The position numbers were made by a program, and so were the translations under genes. From NCBI RefSeq assembly GCF_033118175.1, contig NC_083711.1, positions 44,216,001 through 44,280,000 of the forward strand: a stretch of DNA of 64,000 bases, given 5' to 3'. Source of the stretch: Dama dama. Taxonomy: Eukaryota; Chordata; Mammalia; Artiodactyla; Cervidae. This document shows, one piece after another, positions 45,955 to 58,273 of the stretch. The notes below the pieces were generated by a model, which saw only the letters and a list, made by a program, of their open reading frames with translations, made no database searches and was not told the DNA's origin. Each line of letters starts with the position of its first letter. The first letter of the stretch is position 1.

Positions 45955-48316
45955 TCCAGTATAACACTTTGCTACAATTTCCTTTGAAAACAAATTCTTT
46001 GTGTTTAATCAAATGCATTATTTTTCATACACTGAAAAAAGAAGAACATTTTGGATATTAGTAAGCTTTTCTACAATTTAACTACAAAACATTCTGTCTG
46101 CATAATTGGGTCTTATATTAAAGGAGCATAGTTGGTGAATGAGAATTAATTTTTAAAACTTTAAGTCTTTTTGATACTATAAGCTCTGCCTTTAGAAGAA
46201 TTAAATAATACTGACCTGCCAATTTAAAACATTTGTCACACAAACTTCATTAGTTTTTTAATTCTCATTTTTGTAGAAGTATTGAATTTACATTTTATTC
46301 CCCTTATTTTCAGGTTTGATTTTAAAATCTGAAACAGCACTCTTGAAAATTTATATCACACATCTCATATTGTGAAAAGTTGAATTATATCAACAAGAAA
46401 GTTTATTTCCTTTCTTTCAGAAAACAGACTTTTCTCATAAAGACCCTGACCCAGAATGACACACAGCATGGTATGCTGCGTTACAAGAGCAAAGTTGCCT
46501 GTAACTCAAAATACAATACTGAAACTCACTTCTCTCAAAAAGGTTTCACAACCGCTGATGAGACTTAACTTAGATAGAAAGGAAAATAGGTAGGAGAATG
46601 AAACAAGCCTTTCATTTTGTCTTTTGAAAAATACTGTGGAAAAAATCTTCCTTAAGCAGTGGCGTGCCTAAGTAATGGTACTTTTGAGGGAGTAAAACAG
46701 AAGTAGAAAGGCAGGTACTATAAACAGTGTTCAGGATTTTTTCAACATTCCATCAGATTCACTTTATTTTTGATCTGAATGTTATGTCTTCGTGCGTGCA
46801 ATCACAATTATATCAACTTTTAACTCTCTGAAAGTTGACTTTATTTGAATAGATCAAATTATTATAAGGTATTAAGGATGAGAAAGTGAGAAACAGGTTC
46901 TAATAGGTAGGAAAGGAAAATAAGACTGAGAATGAAAATCGGCCACTCCCCTCTAAAAAAATGTGTGAAAAGCAACAGAACAGCAGTGAGCTGTGTTAAA
47001 TAATAAGGTAGAAGAACGTTTCACAATATATAGCGCTCTTATAGAGAAGTATGTTGATAAGAATGTTGAGTGGCTATTGTAGAAGTCTGAAGATGATCAA
47101 CAGAAGTACAGTGTTTCTTGAGTTGTATTTCACCCCAAATTGCATATTTGTTTAAATATTTTTTTAAAAATTTACTGATATTTTGGGATTTTCCTCAAAC
47201 TCTCATATAAAACTAATAATTCTGGATCACATTTATTTTGTGGCTCAGAATGTTAAACTCACCTTAACATGAGCTTCTAAAGAATGGGGGTTGAAAATAT
47301 CACTACTCAACAAAATGACAAAGGAAAATAAAGTGAAAATAGAAATGAATGGTGACAATAGGACTTAGAAGGTTAAATTAATGAGTACTGAATTTGCACC
47401 AAATATACACAACATTGTTTAGCTAAAGTCATTGCAGGAACAAAAACACAGAATGGTTAACCTTTATGCTAAAGTAATTTAATATCTATTTGATTAGACA
47501 AAATAAATATGTAAAAATTAAATTTCAATGCAAGTTATAAATGTTATACACAATGTTATTTTAGGATAAGGGTAACTGTGAATTGTAAATGGCCCAATAA
47601 AAATTGTGTAAAAGGATTCTAAGAGAATTTTTGATTATTCAGGATAGGTCAGACTTTTGATACATCAACTTGGACAGGGAAAAATAAAACCTGTTTCATA
47701 GATATGTAATATAATTATCAATTAAATTATTTTCCTTAAAGCACCAGAGAGAGTACCTTGCATGTATGTAGCACAGGAAACACATGAATGTGTAAACATA
47801 TTACATATAATATTTAGAGCAGGCATTAGAAAATGGACCAACTTAATTTTTATGTGAGCAGAGCAATGACTTTTATATCTGAGACTGAACATTAAAGTAA
47901 CCTATCATTCTGATACCCAGAAAGTTAAAGCAAAATTCAACAACACAACAATTAACAGGTACTCTTTTCACATTTCCATCAGTTTTAGTGTCAATATTTA
48001 TTGTAAGGAAGACTGAATGGTACATTGTTTTCAAAATTGATTTTCTTTTTCCTTTGCAAAAGGTGAAAAATGCAATGAATGGAAAACCTTTGCCTTCTAG
48101 AAGAGTGTGGAAAATTCATTCTACTCAACATCTAATTGACTTGGAAACCAAAATAGCACAATGAGATGAATATCTACTTGATTATATCAATTAATTAAAA
48201 CAGGCATTTTTTTCAAAATAATCTTTTTGTTCTATCATTGTTGCACTGCTATGTATAAATATTTATAAGGTTGAAAACATAAAATTTATTTACTCTGTTT
48301 TGAATTCAGTCAGACC
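45955..48316. other. Unique sequence, about 2.3 kb
   Basis: No mobile element recognised. A strong splice-acceptor-like pyrimidine stretch ends in CAG at 46421, before an open frame of 48 codons (in the 46380-46568 frame). There is no matching donor in a good context and no known protein similarity, so I do not call an exon. Confidence 0.35.
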
Positions 48317-49951
48317 AGTTCAGTTCAGTCACTCAGTTGTGTCCAACTCTTTGTGACCCCATAAGCTGCAGCACGCCAGGCCTCCCTATTCATCACCAAC
48401 TCCCGGAGTTTACTCTAACTGCATGTCCATTGAGTTGGTGATGCCATCCAACCATCTCATCCTCTGTCGTCCCCATCTCTCCTGCCTTCAAACTTTCCCA
48501 GCATCAAGGTCTTTTCAAATGAGTCAGCTCTTCACATCACATGGCCAAAGTATTGGAGTTTCAGCTTCAACATCAGTTCTTCCAATGAACACCCAGGACT
48601 GATCACCTTTAGGATGGACTAGTTGGATCTCCTTGCAGTCCAAGGGACTCTCAAGAGTCTTCTCCAACACCACAGTTCAAAAGCATCAATTCTGCACTCA
48701 GCTTTCTTCACAGTCCAACTCTCACATCTATACATGACTACTGGAAAAACCATAGCCTTGGCTAGATGGACCTTTGTTGACAAAGTGATGTCTCTGCTTT
48801 TTAATATGCCATCTAGGTTGGTCATAACTTTCCTTCCAAGGAGTAAGCGTCTTTTAATTTCATGGCTGCAATCACCATCTGCAGTGATTTTGGAGCCCAA
48901 AAAAATAAAGTCTCTCACTGTTTCCACTGTATCCCTATCTATTTGCCATGAAGTGATGGGACCAGATGCTATGATCTTAGTTTTCTGAATGTTGAGCTTT
49001 AAGCAACATTTTCACTCTCCTTTTCACTTTGATCAAGAAGCTCTTTAGTTCTTCTTCACTTTCTGCCATAAGAGTCGTGTCATCTGCATATCTGAGGTTA
49101 TTGCTATTTCTTCCAGCCATCTTGATTCCAGCTTGTGCTTCTTCCAGCCCAGTATTTCTCATGATGTACTCTGCATATAAGTTAAATAAGCAGGGTGACA
49201 ATATACAGCCTTGATGTACTCCGTTTCCTATTTGGAACTAGTCTTGTTGTTCCCTGTCCAGTTCTAACTGTTGCTTCTTGACCTGCATACAGATTTCTCA
49301 AGAGGCAGGTCAGGTGGTCTGGTATTCCCATCTCTTTTAGAATTTTCCACAGTTTGTTGTGATCCACACAGTCAAAGGCTTTGGCATAGTCAATAAAGCA
49401 GAAATAGATGTTTTTTTGGAACTCTCTTGCTTTTTTGATGATCCAGCAAATGTTGGCTATTTGATCTCTGGTTCCTCTGCCTTTTCTAAAACCAGCTTGA
49501 ACATCTGGAAGTTCACAGTTCATGTGTTGCTGAAGTCTGGCTTGGAGAATTTTGAGCATTATTTTACTAGCGTGTGAGATGAGTGCAACTGTGCGGTAGT
49601 TTGAGCATTCTTTGGCATTGCCTTTTTTGGGGATTGGAATGAAAACTGGCCTTTTCCAGTCCTGTGGCCACTGCTGAGCTTTCCAAATTTGCTGACATAT
49701 TGAGTGCAGCACTTTCACAGCATCATCTTTTAGGATTTGAAATAGCCCAACTGTAATTCCATCACCGCCACTAGCTTTGTTCGTAGTGATGCTTCCTAAG
49801 GCCCACTTGACTTCACATTCCAGGATGTCCAGCTCTAGGTGAGTGATCACATCATTGTAATTAACTGGGTCTTAAAGATCTTTTTTGTACAGTTCTGTGT
49901 ATTCTTGCCACCTCTTCTTAATATCTTCTGCTGTGTCAGGTCCATACCATT
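48317..49951 (-). mobile_element. BovB, 5'-truncated, young copy, minus strand
   Basis: The 3' tail (reverse of GAACTGAACT) is at the left edge and the 5' break, near the linker region (CATACC), is at the right. It covers the whole RT domain in three consecutive frames. A one-base T insertion near 49240 (GTCTTGTTGTT) and further small changes near 49010 and 48700 break it. Otherwise it is among the least mutated copies. Confidence 0.94.
49182..49850 (-). pseudogene. BovB reverse transcriptase, N-terminal half (fingers and motif A)
   Basis: A 222-codon frame. Residues 24-33 KASGGDGITV and 61-78 (WPQDWKRPVFIPIPKKGN) form the RTE fingers region. YRTVALISHASKIMLKIL follows at 85-102, then AGFRKGRGTRDQ at 119-130. 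Motif A, FIDYAKAFDCVDHNKLWKIL, starts at residue 152 with the first catalytic Asp at 154. After LYAGQEATVRTGQGTT the frame is lost through a single T insertion. Motif YADD lies in the next frame (48977-49201, residues 38-41), so the enzyme is split. Confidence 0.9.
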
Positions 49952-49994
49952 TTAAATTAAATTATACTAATTTAGCATGTCTAGGTATGAGTCA

Positions 49995-50210
49995 TGGGCT
50001 TCCCTAGCAGCGCAAATGGTAGAGAATCCCCCTGCAATGTGGGAGACCTGGGTTCGATCCCTAGGTTGGAAAGATCCCCTGGAGGAGGGCATGGCAACCC
50101 ACTCCAGTATTCTACCCTTGAGAATCCCCATGGACAGAGGTGCCTGGTGGGCTACAGTCCATGGAATCACAAAGAGTTGGACACAACTGAGTGACTAAGT
50201 ACAGCACAGA
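49995..50210 (+). mobile_element. Bov-tA-type SINE
   Basis: Complete plus-strand copy with GGGCTTCCCTAGCAGCGCAA head, intact B box GGGTTCGATCCC and GGCAACCCACTCCAGTATTC. TATSAGTCA at 49986-49994 and 50211-50219 may be its target duplication (one mismatch). Confidence 0.92.
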
Positions 50211-50219
50211 TATCAGTCA

Positions 50220-50884
50220 CCTTTCATTTTAATCTAAAGATTGAAAAAAATAACATTATTTTGTGACAGCATATATATGATTTAAAAAATCAAGTTCAGA
50301 ATAATAGTACAGTGAGCAATTCATTTTAAATAATGCATGAGGAATAGTCCTAAAGTTAACTGATTATATATTGGGAAGTTATGATAAAAAGGAAATCCTC
50401 CTTTTGCTTATTCTTAACAACTTCAGTTGAACAATGGAATGATTTTCTTTTAATTTTCTATATTTTTAATATTGGATACTACAAGCTATTGCCATATCTA
50501 CTATTCAAAATAATTAGCCAAATATAGATAAGAAATGTCAGAATCCATTTTATCTAATAATATTTACATCTCAGTCATGAAGTGCTCTAGAAAAATAGCC
50601 ATATCAACAGTGAAATTTAAAAACATATTACAATGTGTGTTTATTAGATAATTAGTTGAAAAGGCTATGAAGAAGAAAAAAAATAAGTATTTTGCAGAGA
50701 TATAAAAAACAAAATATGTATCATATCTCTGACTGAGAGATTCCTGAAACAGTATCTATTAAAAGTAAGGACAAGTCCTGTATTAAATCACCTGCTTAGC
50801 CTTTTTCCAAACCTAATTCTAATTGATCAAGAAGAGAAAGGAATAAATAGAAAACATTCTTTGAACACTTCTAAGTATTGCAGA
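50220..50884. other. Unique AT-rich sequence
   Basis: No feature recognised. Confidence 0.4.
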
Positions 50885-51390
50885 GCAAATTTTCCCTATA
50901 CACACTTTGGGAAACTTAGGGGCTTAAAATAAACAAAAATTGTTCTTTTACAGTTCTGGAGTTCTGAGGTTCAGAAGTCTAAAATGGTCTTGACTGGATA
51001 AATTCAAAGTTGTTAAACAGCTACAATGTCTCTGGAAGTTCTAGGGGAAGAAATGAGTTCCTTGATTTTTCCATCCTTCAAAGACTACCTAGAATCCTTG
51101 GCTTGTGGGCCCACCTCCCATCTTTAAATCAAAAAGTATAGTATCTCCAAATCCCTCTCCTCTCTGATTTCTGTCTGTATTGTTTCCTTCTCTGACTCTG
51201 GTACTCCTGCCTTCCTCTTAATCAGGACTCTTGATTATATTGAGCTCATCCAAATAATTCAGTATGACCTTCCTGTATTAAGTCTTAATCATGTTTCCAG
51301 AGTCTCTTTTCCCATATAAGGTAATAGATTCACAGATTTTGGGGAGTAAGACATGAACATATTCTGGAGGCCATTATTCTGCCTACCACA
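50885..51390 (-). mobile_element. MLT1-like MaLR LTR, minus strand
   Basis: Reversed LTR blocks: GGGGCTTAAAATAAACAAAA near 50920, TTACAGTTCTGGAGTTCTGAG near 50949, and the end GGAGGCCATTATTCTGCCTAC at 51367-51387. No coding region. It is followed on the right by what looks like the element's internal sequence. Confidence 0.7.
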
Positions 51391-51602
51391 ATCTATTGAC
51401 TCCCATGAAGTTACATCCATCCCACATGCAAAATACATGTATCTTATCTCAATGTTTCCAAAAGTCTCAATCCATTACAATATCAACTCAAAGTCCCAAA
51501 GCTCATCTAAATCTCAACAGCTCAAAAGGTCTAAATTTCATATTCTAGATTACCTAAATCAAATACAGGTGGCAAAATAACAATTTCAAGGTAAACGTTT
51601 TT
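51391..51602 (-). mobile_element. MaLR internal-region remnant
   Basis: The stretch with TTACATCCATCCCACATGCA and TCAACTCAAAGTCCCAAAGC resembles the non-coding internal DNA next to a MaLR 3' LTR. Its position beside the LTR's 5' edge, in the same orientation, fits. No protein frame. Confidence 0.5.
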
Positions 51603-52020
51603 TCAAGCTCACTGAAGCTAATTGACAAATAAAAATTTTATAAATGTATAAATGATTCCTACAATCAAGGTAATTAACATATAACTATTATTTTTGTGTA
51701 CAGTGAGAACATTTAAAATCATCTCTCTTTGCATCTTTCAAGCATACAAAGACATATTAACTATGGTCAGAATGCTATACATTAGCTCTCCAGAACTATT
51801 CATTCTACATAACTGAAACTTTGTATTTTTGACCATGTTCTCTGTTGCCTCCACTACTCAGGCCCAAGCAATCACCATTCTACTCTCTGCTTCTATGAGT
51901 TCAACTTCTTTAGATTCCACATATAAGTGAAATCATGCAGTCTTGTGACTGGCTTATTTAACTTAGCATAGTATCCTTTAGATATATCTGTGTCATTGCA
52001 AATAGCAAGATTTCATTATT

Positions 52021-52034
52021 TTTTTTTTTTTTTA
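52021..52034. repeat. T-tract
   Basis: Fourteen T residues, followed by a repeated AGATTTCATTATTTTT block. Confidence 0.8.
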
Positions 52035-52061
52035 GATTTCATTATTTTTAAATGTTGCTAT

Positions 52062-52063
<2 letters not shown>

Positions 52064-52096
<33 letters not shown>
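52064..52096. repeat. (TG)n microsatellite
   Basis: About 16 uninterrupted GT/TG units inside the old LINE-1. Confidence 0.93.
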
Positions 52097-52097
<1 letters not shown>

Positions 52098-52469
52098 CAT
52101 TTTCTTTATTCATTCCCCCATTTATTTTACAAGTAGGCTGATTCCATTTCCTCACTATTGTGAGTCATGCTTCAATGAACACATAAATTATTCCACTTCC
52201 TTTGGATACCCAGAACTGGGATTGAGAGATTATATGGTAGTTTTACTTTATTAAGAAACCTCCATGCTATTTTCCATAATGGCTGCACCAATTTACATTT
52301 CCACCAACAATGTACAGAGATCCTTTTTCTCTACATCCCTAACAACATTTTCAAATTTTGTCTTTTGATAATAGTCAATTCTAACAGGTGTGAGGAAACA
52401 TCTTACTGTGGTTTTGATTTGCATTTCCCTGATGATTATAATGATCCTTTTTTCATGTACCATTGGACA

Positions 52470-52470
<1 letters not shown>

Positions 52471-52510
<40 letters not shown>
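52471..52510. repeat. (TG)n microsatellite
   Basis: About 20 TG units, the longest dinucleotide tract in the window; probably polymorphic. Confidence 0.93.
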
Positions 52511-52513
<3 letters not shown>

Positions 52514-53671
52514 GAAGAAATGGCTATCCAGGAACTTTGCCTTGTATCAGGTTGTTTTCTTGCTATTGACCTATTTGGGTGTGGATATTATATAACAACT
52601 TATCAGATGTGTGGTTTTCATATATTTTCTCCCAATGCATAGGTTGCCTTCACATTTTGTTGATTTTTTTTTCACCTTTTCTGTCCAGAAGATTTTTAGC
52701 TAGATGTGATCATATCTGTTTACTTTTGCTTCTGTGGCCTATGCTTCTAGTGTTGTATCCAAAAAAATAAATTTGCTCAGACCATTGTTAAAAAGTTTTT
52801 TTTTTTTTTAATGTTGTTTCTTACTACTGTTTCAGATCTTGTGTTTAAGTCTTCAATCAATCTTGAGTTGATTTTTATAAATGGTGTCAGAGGAAAGTCC
52901 AATTTCATTCTTCTGCATGTGAATATTTACTTTCCCCAACATCATTTACTGTCTTTGTCTAAAATCCATTGATTATAAATGCATAGATGTATTTCTAGGC
53001 TCTATTCCACTCCATTGGTCTATATGTTTTTATTCTGGTAACATGCTGTTTTGATAGCTATAGCTGTATAGTGTGTTTTGAAATCAGGTAGAGGGTTACT
53101 TCCAACTTTGTTCTTTTTGCTCTAGATTGCTTTTGCTGTTTGAGGATTTTTGTGATTCCACATGAATTTTGGAGATGTTTTTCTATTTCTGTGAAAACTA
53201 CCACTGGTATTTTAATAAAGATTGCACTGAATCTGTAGGTCACTTTGGGCAATATGAACATCTTAATAATGTTAATTCTTACATTCCATAAGCATGGTAA
53301 ATCTTTCTAATTATTTGTCTTTCTCAATTTTTGATATCATTGTTTTATCATTTTCAGTGTATATATCTTTCACCTCTTTGTTTAAAATTATTTCCTTGTC
53401 TTTTATGCTATTACAAATGTGATTATTCACTTAATTTATTTCTCAGATAGTTTATTGTTAGAGTATAGAAATTCTACTTGTTTTTGTTTGTTGATTTTAT
53501 TTACTGAAACTTTGCTAAATTAATTTATCAGTTCCAACAGCTTTTGGTGGAGTCTTTGGGACTTTCTATATACAAAAATCATGTCATCTGCAAACAAAAA
53601 CAATTTTACCTCTTTTCTGATTACTCTAACTAGGATTTTCAATACTATGTTAATTAGAAATTTGACCTCTT

Positions 53672-53893
53672 GATGTGAAGAGCCAACTCATTGGAGAAGA
53701 CCCTGGTGCTGGGAAAGACTGAAGGCAGGAGGAGAAGGGGACAACAGAGGATGAGATGGTTGGATGGCATCACCGACTCAATGAACATGAGTTTAAGCAA
53801 ACTCTAGGAGACAGTGAAGGACAGGGAAGCCAGTGTGCTGCAGTCCTTGGTGCCACAAAGAGTTGGACACAGCTGAGCAACTGAACAACAGCA
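53672..53893 (+). mobile_element. BovB 3' end, older copy
   Basis: Only the last 220 bp: TCTTGATGTGAAGAGCCAAC, GCAGGAGGAGAAGGGGACAAC, CCAGTGTGCTGCAGTCC and the old tail type GAGCAACTGAACAACAGC. It interrupts the LINE-1 to its left. Confidence 0.9.
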
Positions 53894-54252
53894 TAAAGAA
53901 CAAGCAAGAATGCTTACCCATTCTTGAAACAGTCTTTTTTTTTTCACATGTGAGGACAAACAATCCTTTTTACATCTTGATAAAACTCTTTACAGATACT
54001 GTTTTGTGAGCAAGTTTTAATAAGAACAAGATCCTTTTATTACTATATTATTATTATTATTATTGCATTCATATACTCTAAGCTTACATCTCTGAGTTTA
54101 TAGACCTGTAAAGGTGAAGCACAGACTATGGCCCCAAATAATTTAATGAAATAACATGATGAGTTCCTGTCCTGGTGACATCGAGTATCTTGCTTATGTA
54201 TCTATATTTCCTTTTTATAGTCTTTTGGCATCAGCAGGTATCACTCTCTAGA
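53894..54252. other. Unique sequence with (TAT)n
   Basis: Contains a (TTA)n tract at 54040-54065 and a T-run near 53938. No other feature. Confidence 0.45.
54040..54065. repeat. (TTA)n microsatellite
   Basis: About seven TTA units. Confidence 0.85.
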
Positions 54253-54261
54253 ATGTCATTT

Positions 54262-54471
54262 GCATGCATGCTAAGTCATGTCTGACTCTTTGGAAACCCA
54301 TGAACTGTAATCTCCCAAGCTCCTCTGTCCATCGAATTTTCCAGTCAAGAATACTGGAGTGCGTTGCCATTTTCTACTCCAGGGGATCATCTCAATCCAG
54401 GGATTGAGCCCACATCTCGCATTTCCTGTGTTGGGAGGCAGATTCTTTATCATTGTGCCACCTGGGAAGCC
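54262..54471 (-). mobile_element. Bov-tA SINE with 14-bp target duplication
   Basis: Minus-strand copy with AAGTCATGTCTGACTCTTTGG at the tail and GTGCCACCTGGGAAGCC at the head end. Flanks CTAGWATGTYATTT at 54248-54261 and 54472-54485 match with two differences. Confidence 0.92.
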
Positions 54472-54485
54472 CTAGTATGTTATTT

Positions 54486-55248
54486 ATAGTGAAAAATATG
54501 ATTAACATTAAGGATTTCTTTGCATTTAAAATTTTTCTTTATACTAAAAGAACACTTCCAGTTTACTCTGTAATATTTTAAGTCACTTATTTAAATCAGA
54601 GTAGTAATAATCTTAGACATGTTTTAGAGATGGTGATCTCCTTAATGGATGTTGCAGAAATTTATTTGAAATTCTAGGTTGGTTCACCATTCAGCTGTTC
54701 ATATATACTATAATCTTTTTATTACAGCTGTATCTAATCTCAAATGAAGGTAGCATTGTTATTGGCAACATTTTGATGTTGTTGTTACAATTGTTGTGAA
54801 GAACTTTCAACTATTATAGAAACTATTAAGGAAAACTATTACTAAAAATAGTAAAAATAATGGATGATCAATACACACAAAAATTTTTAAGTTAGAAATC
54901 CACTTTATGTTTAAGAATCTAGAAAAATCACTGGAGAAGTATTAATAAGTAAAACTGAAGAAAAGTTAAAAAATGTCACACAAGTTCATACATGAATATT
55001 AAATATGAATTTAAAATAAATTTAAAAGCCTAGGATTCAATTTCTTTCCAATTTAAAATGTATATTTACCAGAAATAAATTTACAAAAATTAATAGCTTT
55101 TTGCTTTAATAAAATCACATTCAAGTACTAGTTTAAGTAATCTAGATTACCAGGTTTTAACAAACTGTGGAAACCAAAGTCACACATTTTGGAATTACAG
55201 TTTAAATGAATGCATCTTCGGCAACAGAACCAAGAATTAGTTTGCCTA
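54486..55248. other. Unique AT-rich sequence
   Basis: No feature recognised. Confidence 0.4.
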
Positions 55249-55894
55249 TTCATGGGAAATAGATGGGGAAACAGTGGAAACAGTGACTGACTTTATTTTT
55301 TTGGGCTCCAAAATCACTGCGGATGGTGACTGCAGCAATGAAATTAATAGACGCTTACTCCTTGGAAGGAAAGTTATGACCAACCTAGACAGCATATTAA
55401 AAAGCAGAGACATTACTTTGCCAACAAAGGTCCGTCTGGTCAAGGCTATGGTTTTTCCAGTGGTCATGTATGGATGGGAGAGTTGGACTGTGAAGAAAGC
55501 TGAGCTCCAAAGAATTGATGCTTTCAAACTATGATGTTGGAGAAGACTCTTGAGAGTCCCTTGGGCTGCGAAGAGATCCAACCAGTCCATCCTAAAGGAG
55601 ATCAGTCCTGGGTGTTCATTGGAAGGACTGATGCTGAAGCTGAAACTCCAATACTTTGGCCACCTCATGCAAAGAGTTGACTCGTTGGAAAAGACCCTGA
55701 TGCTGGGAGGGATTGGGGGCAGGAGGAGAAGGGGATGACAGAGGATGAGATGGCTGGATGGCATCACCGACTCGAAGGACATGAGTTAGAGTAAACTCCA
55801 GGAGTTGGTGATGGACAGGGAGGCCTGGCGTGCTGCGATTCATGGGGTCGCAAAGAGTCGGACATGACTGAGCGACTGAACTGAACTGAACTGA
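55249..55894 (+). mobile_element. BovB 3' part, young copy
   Basis: Starts TTCATGGGAAATAGATGGGG, downstream of YADD, and ends GAGCGACTGAACTGAACTGA. The C-terminal RT region is open in two stretches, 55274-55534 and 55550-55738, which share one frame. The break is at TGA 55532-55534, where the family has a Trp-containing FELWCWRR block (here FKL then stop). Few mutations otherwise. Confidence 0.93.
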
Positions 55895-56999
55895 TGTTCC
55901 TACTTAGGGAGAAGTTACTAAGTAGGGAGAAGGATTAATTAAAGGTAACAGTCAAATTAATCTAGCTTTATAAAATATAGATTTTTCTTAAAGACAAAAA
56001 CAAAGTGGCAGAAATGTGTAGTTACCAATATCTATATAAAAGATAATTTCGATATTTTATTTATATCTTCTTAATACCTGGAGTTCACCAAATTCTTTAA
56101 ATATTCAAGATTAATATCCTAACAATATGTTGTCTCAGGTCTTACAAACCTTATCCATAACAAGTTATACACTATCTAAGCTGGAACCACAGAACACACA
56201 TTGAAGGTATCCAAAAATCAAAAGAGCTGCTAAAAAAAACCTGCCTAACATTTGATTCATTGTAAGAAGAATTACTTCTTATCAGCTCCTGTAGCTGTGT
56301 TTCTAGTTTCCTCTTTTAAAGGCAATCTACATCTTGGCTCATTATAGTTCTTCCAGTGTGAACAATTTGAGGGTTTGGGAATGTGTCTCAATTGTATTCA
56401 TACAGCATAAGATAAAAATCCTATAACACTAAACAAATGACTAAGTATTGAGGAATGTTAGCATTCTTTTCCTCCCAAGAACTTCACACCAGCTTCTATC
56501 ATTTCACAGCTACTTCTTCCTACTTTGTCTATATCCTATACTATTAGTACTATTCTTCTGAAATAAGCAATAAAAGCAGAAGCATTTTCTTCAAAATCCA
56601 CTGTCAAAATGCCTCAATATTATTGAGAGGCTAACTACACATTCACAGGTATAAAGAAGGATATCCACAGGGCAATAAGCCCTTAGTTTTGAAGGAAACT
56701 ATGGAAGTTTTAGCCCTGATTTTTCTAGCTTGATATATGACCATAGACATTTAATTTAAAAATCTATGATTCTAATGATTGACTGAAGGAAGTAACACCT
56801 GATCAACTTAATTCATGAAGGCATTGTAATTCTAACCAGCGAATGATTTAAAAACTTTTTGTCAACTATGTAAAATTTTAACTACTTATCAAACATGATT
56901 TGTGTTATGTCTATTCAATCTTAAATGATGACTAATTATATTTAGAAAAATAAGAAACAAGTAATTTTCAACATTTTAATTATTTAGATCCATCCATGC
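55895..56999. other. Unique sequence
   Basis: About 1.1 kb, no element recognised, no coding signal. Confidence 0.4.
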
Positions 57000-57515
57000 A
57001 GTCATTCAAGTCATAAGGTAATTAGGTATTTACTATCTATCTTCTATGTGCCTGGGATTTTTATATCACTGTGATTTCAACACAGTGAGAAAAGAGCCTC
57101 ACGCCCTTTTTGTCTCTTTCTTTCTGCCTCTCTTTGTATATTCAATTGAGGGAACTGAATTTAACATATAACTAAAAAAGAGAGAATCAGGTAACAAAAA
57201 GTGTTATGAGGAAAATTAAAGTAGCATTGTGTTAGACAATGTTTTCTAATTTTGTTATTCTAATGGAAAATCTGTCTTAGGAGGTGACACTTAAATTGAA
57301 GTTTTAAGAAAGGAGAAAGTATTGCAAGATCAAAATCACTGTGAAGAGTTTTTTTTCTTTAATATAAATTTATTTATTTTAATGGGAGGCTAATTACTTT
57401 ACAATATTGTAGTGTGAGCTTTTAAAGCAGAGGAAATGGGTCAAGGTAGAAATAGGCTTGAATTGAAAAACTGGAAAAATGTCTAAGGTTTCTTTGTCTA
57501 GACCAGAAGGGTAGG
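57000..57515 (+). mobile_element. Probable L2 (LINE-2) remnant
   Basis: A diverged series consistent with the L2 3' region: TTACTATCTATCTTCTATGTGCCTGGG near 57029, GTGATTTCAACACAGTGAGAAAA near 57071, GGAGGTGACACTTAAATTGA near 57281 and, after a LINE-1 piece, AAAGCAGAGGAAATGG near 57424. It is split by the short LINE-1 insertion at 57357-57413. Confidence 0.45.
57357..57413 (-). mobile_element. Young bovine-type LINE-1, extremely short 3' end
   Basis: TTATTTATTTTAATGGGAGG and CTAATTACTTTACAATATTG are the reversed last ~55 bp of ruminant LINE-1. A T-run at the left is its A-tail. Confidence 0.8.
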
Positions 57516-57900
57516 AGATAATTAAATAAAAATCAAACAGAGGCTAGAATTGAAACTCCCTGACGCACACAAAACCATTTAAGCCAGATAAGCAAAACTT
57601 TAGTTTACTCTTTTCATAAACATAATCAAAACTTAACTTGGGTTATTTTTTTAATAAATGCCTCTGATAATCATAAAGGATATTAAAGTCTCTTTCTTAA
57701 AATAGTATAAAGCAATCACTTTTAGCCATTTCCATACCATCTGAAAATCCCACTGTAATAATCAGTAACTGTAAAGGTTAAAGAGTATCCCCATTTTCAG
57801 CTTTTAAGTTACCCTATAACATGGTGCTTCTGAATTTCATATCAGTTTTGTTTTTGAAGTATCCCAGTTCATTGTTTCTCACTCAAAACATTGTTCAAGC
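57516..57900. other. Unique sequence
   Basis: No feature recognised. Confidence 0.4.
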
Positions 57901-58273
57901 AAAGAATTTTCTTTTTTTTTTTTTATTTATTTTTATTAGTTGGAGGCTAATTACTTTACAATATTGTAGTGGCTTTTGTCATACATTGACATGAATCAGC
58001 CATGGATTTACAAGTATTCCCCATCCCGATCCCCCCTCCCACCTCCCTCTCCACCCGATTCCTCTGGGTCTTCCCAGTGCACCAGGCCCGAGCCACTTGT
58101 CTCATGCATCCCACCTGGGCTGGTGATCTGTTTCACCATAGATAGTATACATGTTTCGATGCTGTTCTCTTGAGACATCCCGCCCTTGCCTTCTCCCACA
58201 GAGTCCAAAAGTCTATTCTGTACATCTGTGCCTCTTTTTCTGTTTTGCATATAGGGTTATCAATACCATCTTT

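Larger units (their letters stand above)
51603..53671 (-). mobile_element. Old LINE-1, 3' UTR and part of ORF2, ~2 kb
   Basis: Reversed LINE-1 sequence with AATCATGCAGTCTTGTGACTG near 51931, GGCTGCACCAATTTACATTTC near 52281, GATTTGCATTTCCCTGATGAT near 52418, CCATTGATTATAAATG near 52967 and ATGTCATCTGCAAACAAAAAC near 53581. It contains two (TG)n tracts and T-runs, and is cut at the right by a BovB 3' end. ORF2 is not open. Confidence 0.85.

Noticed and set aside
52064..52510. The two (TG)n tracts as a regulatory Z-DNA element
   Set aside because: They sit inside a decayed LINE-1 and look like ordinary microsatellite expansion.
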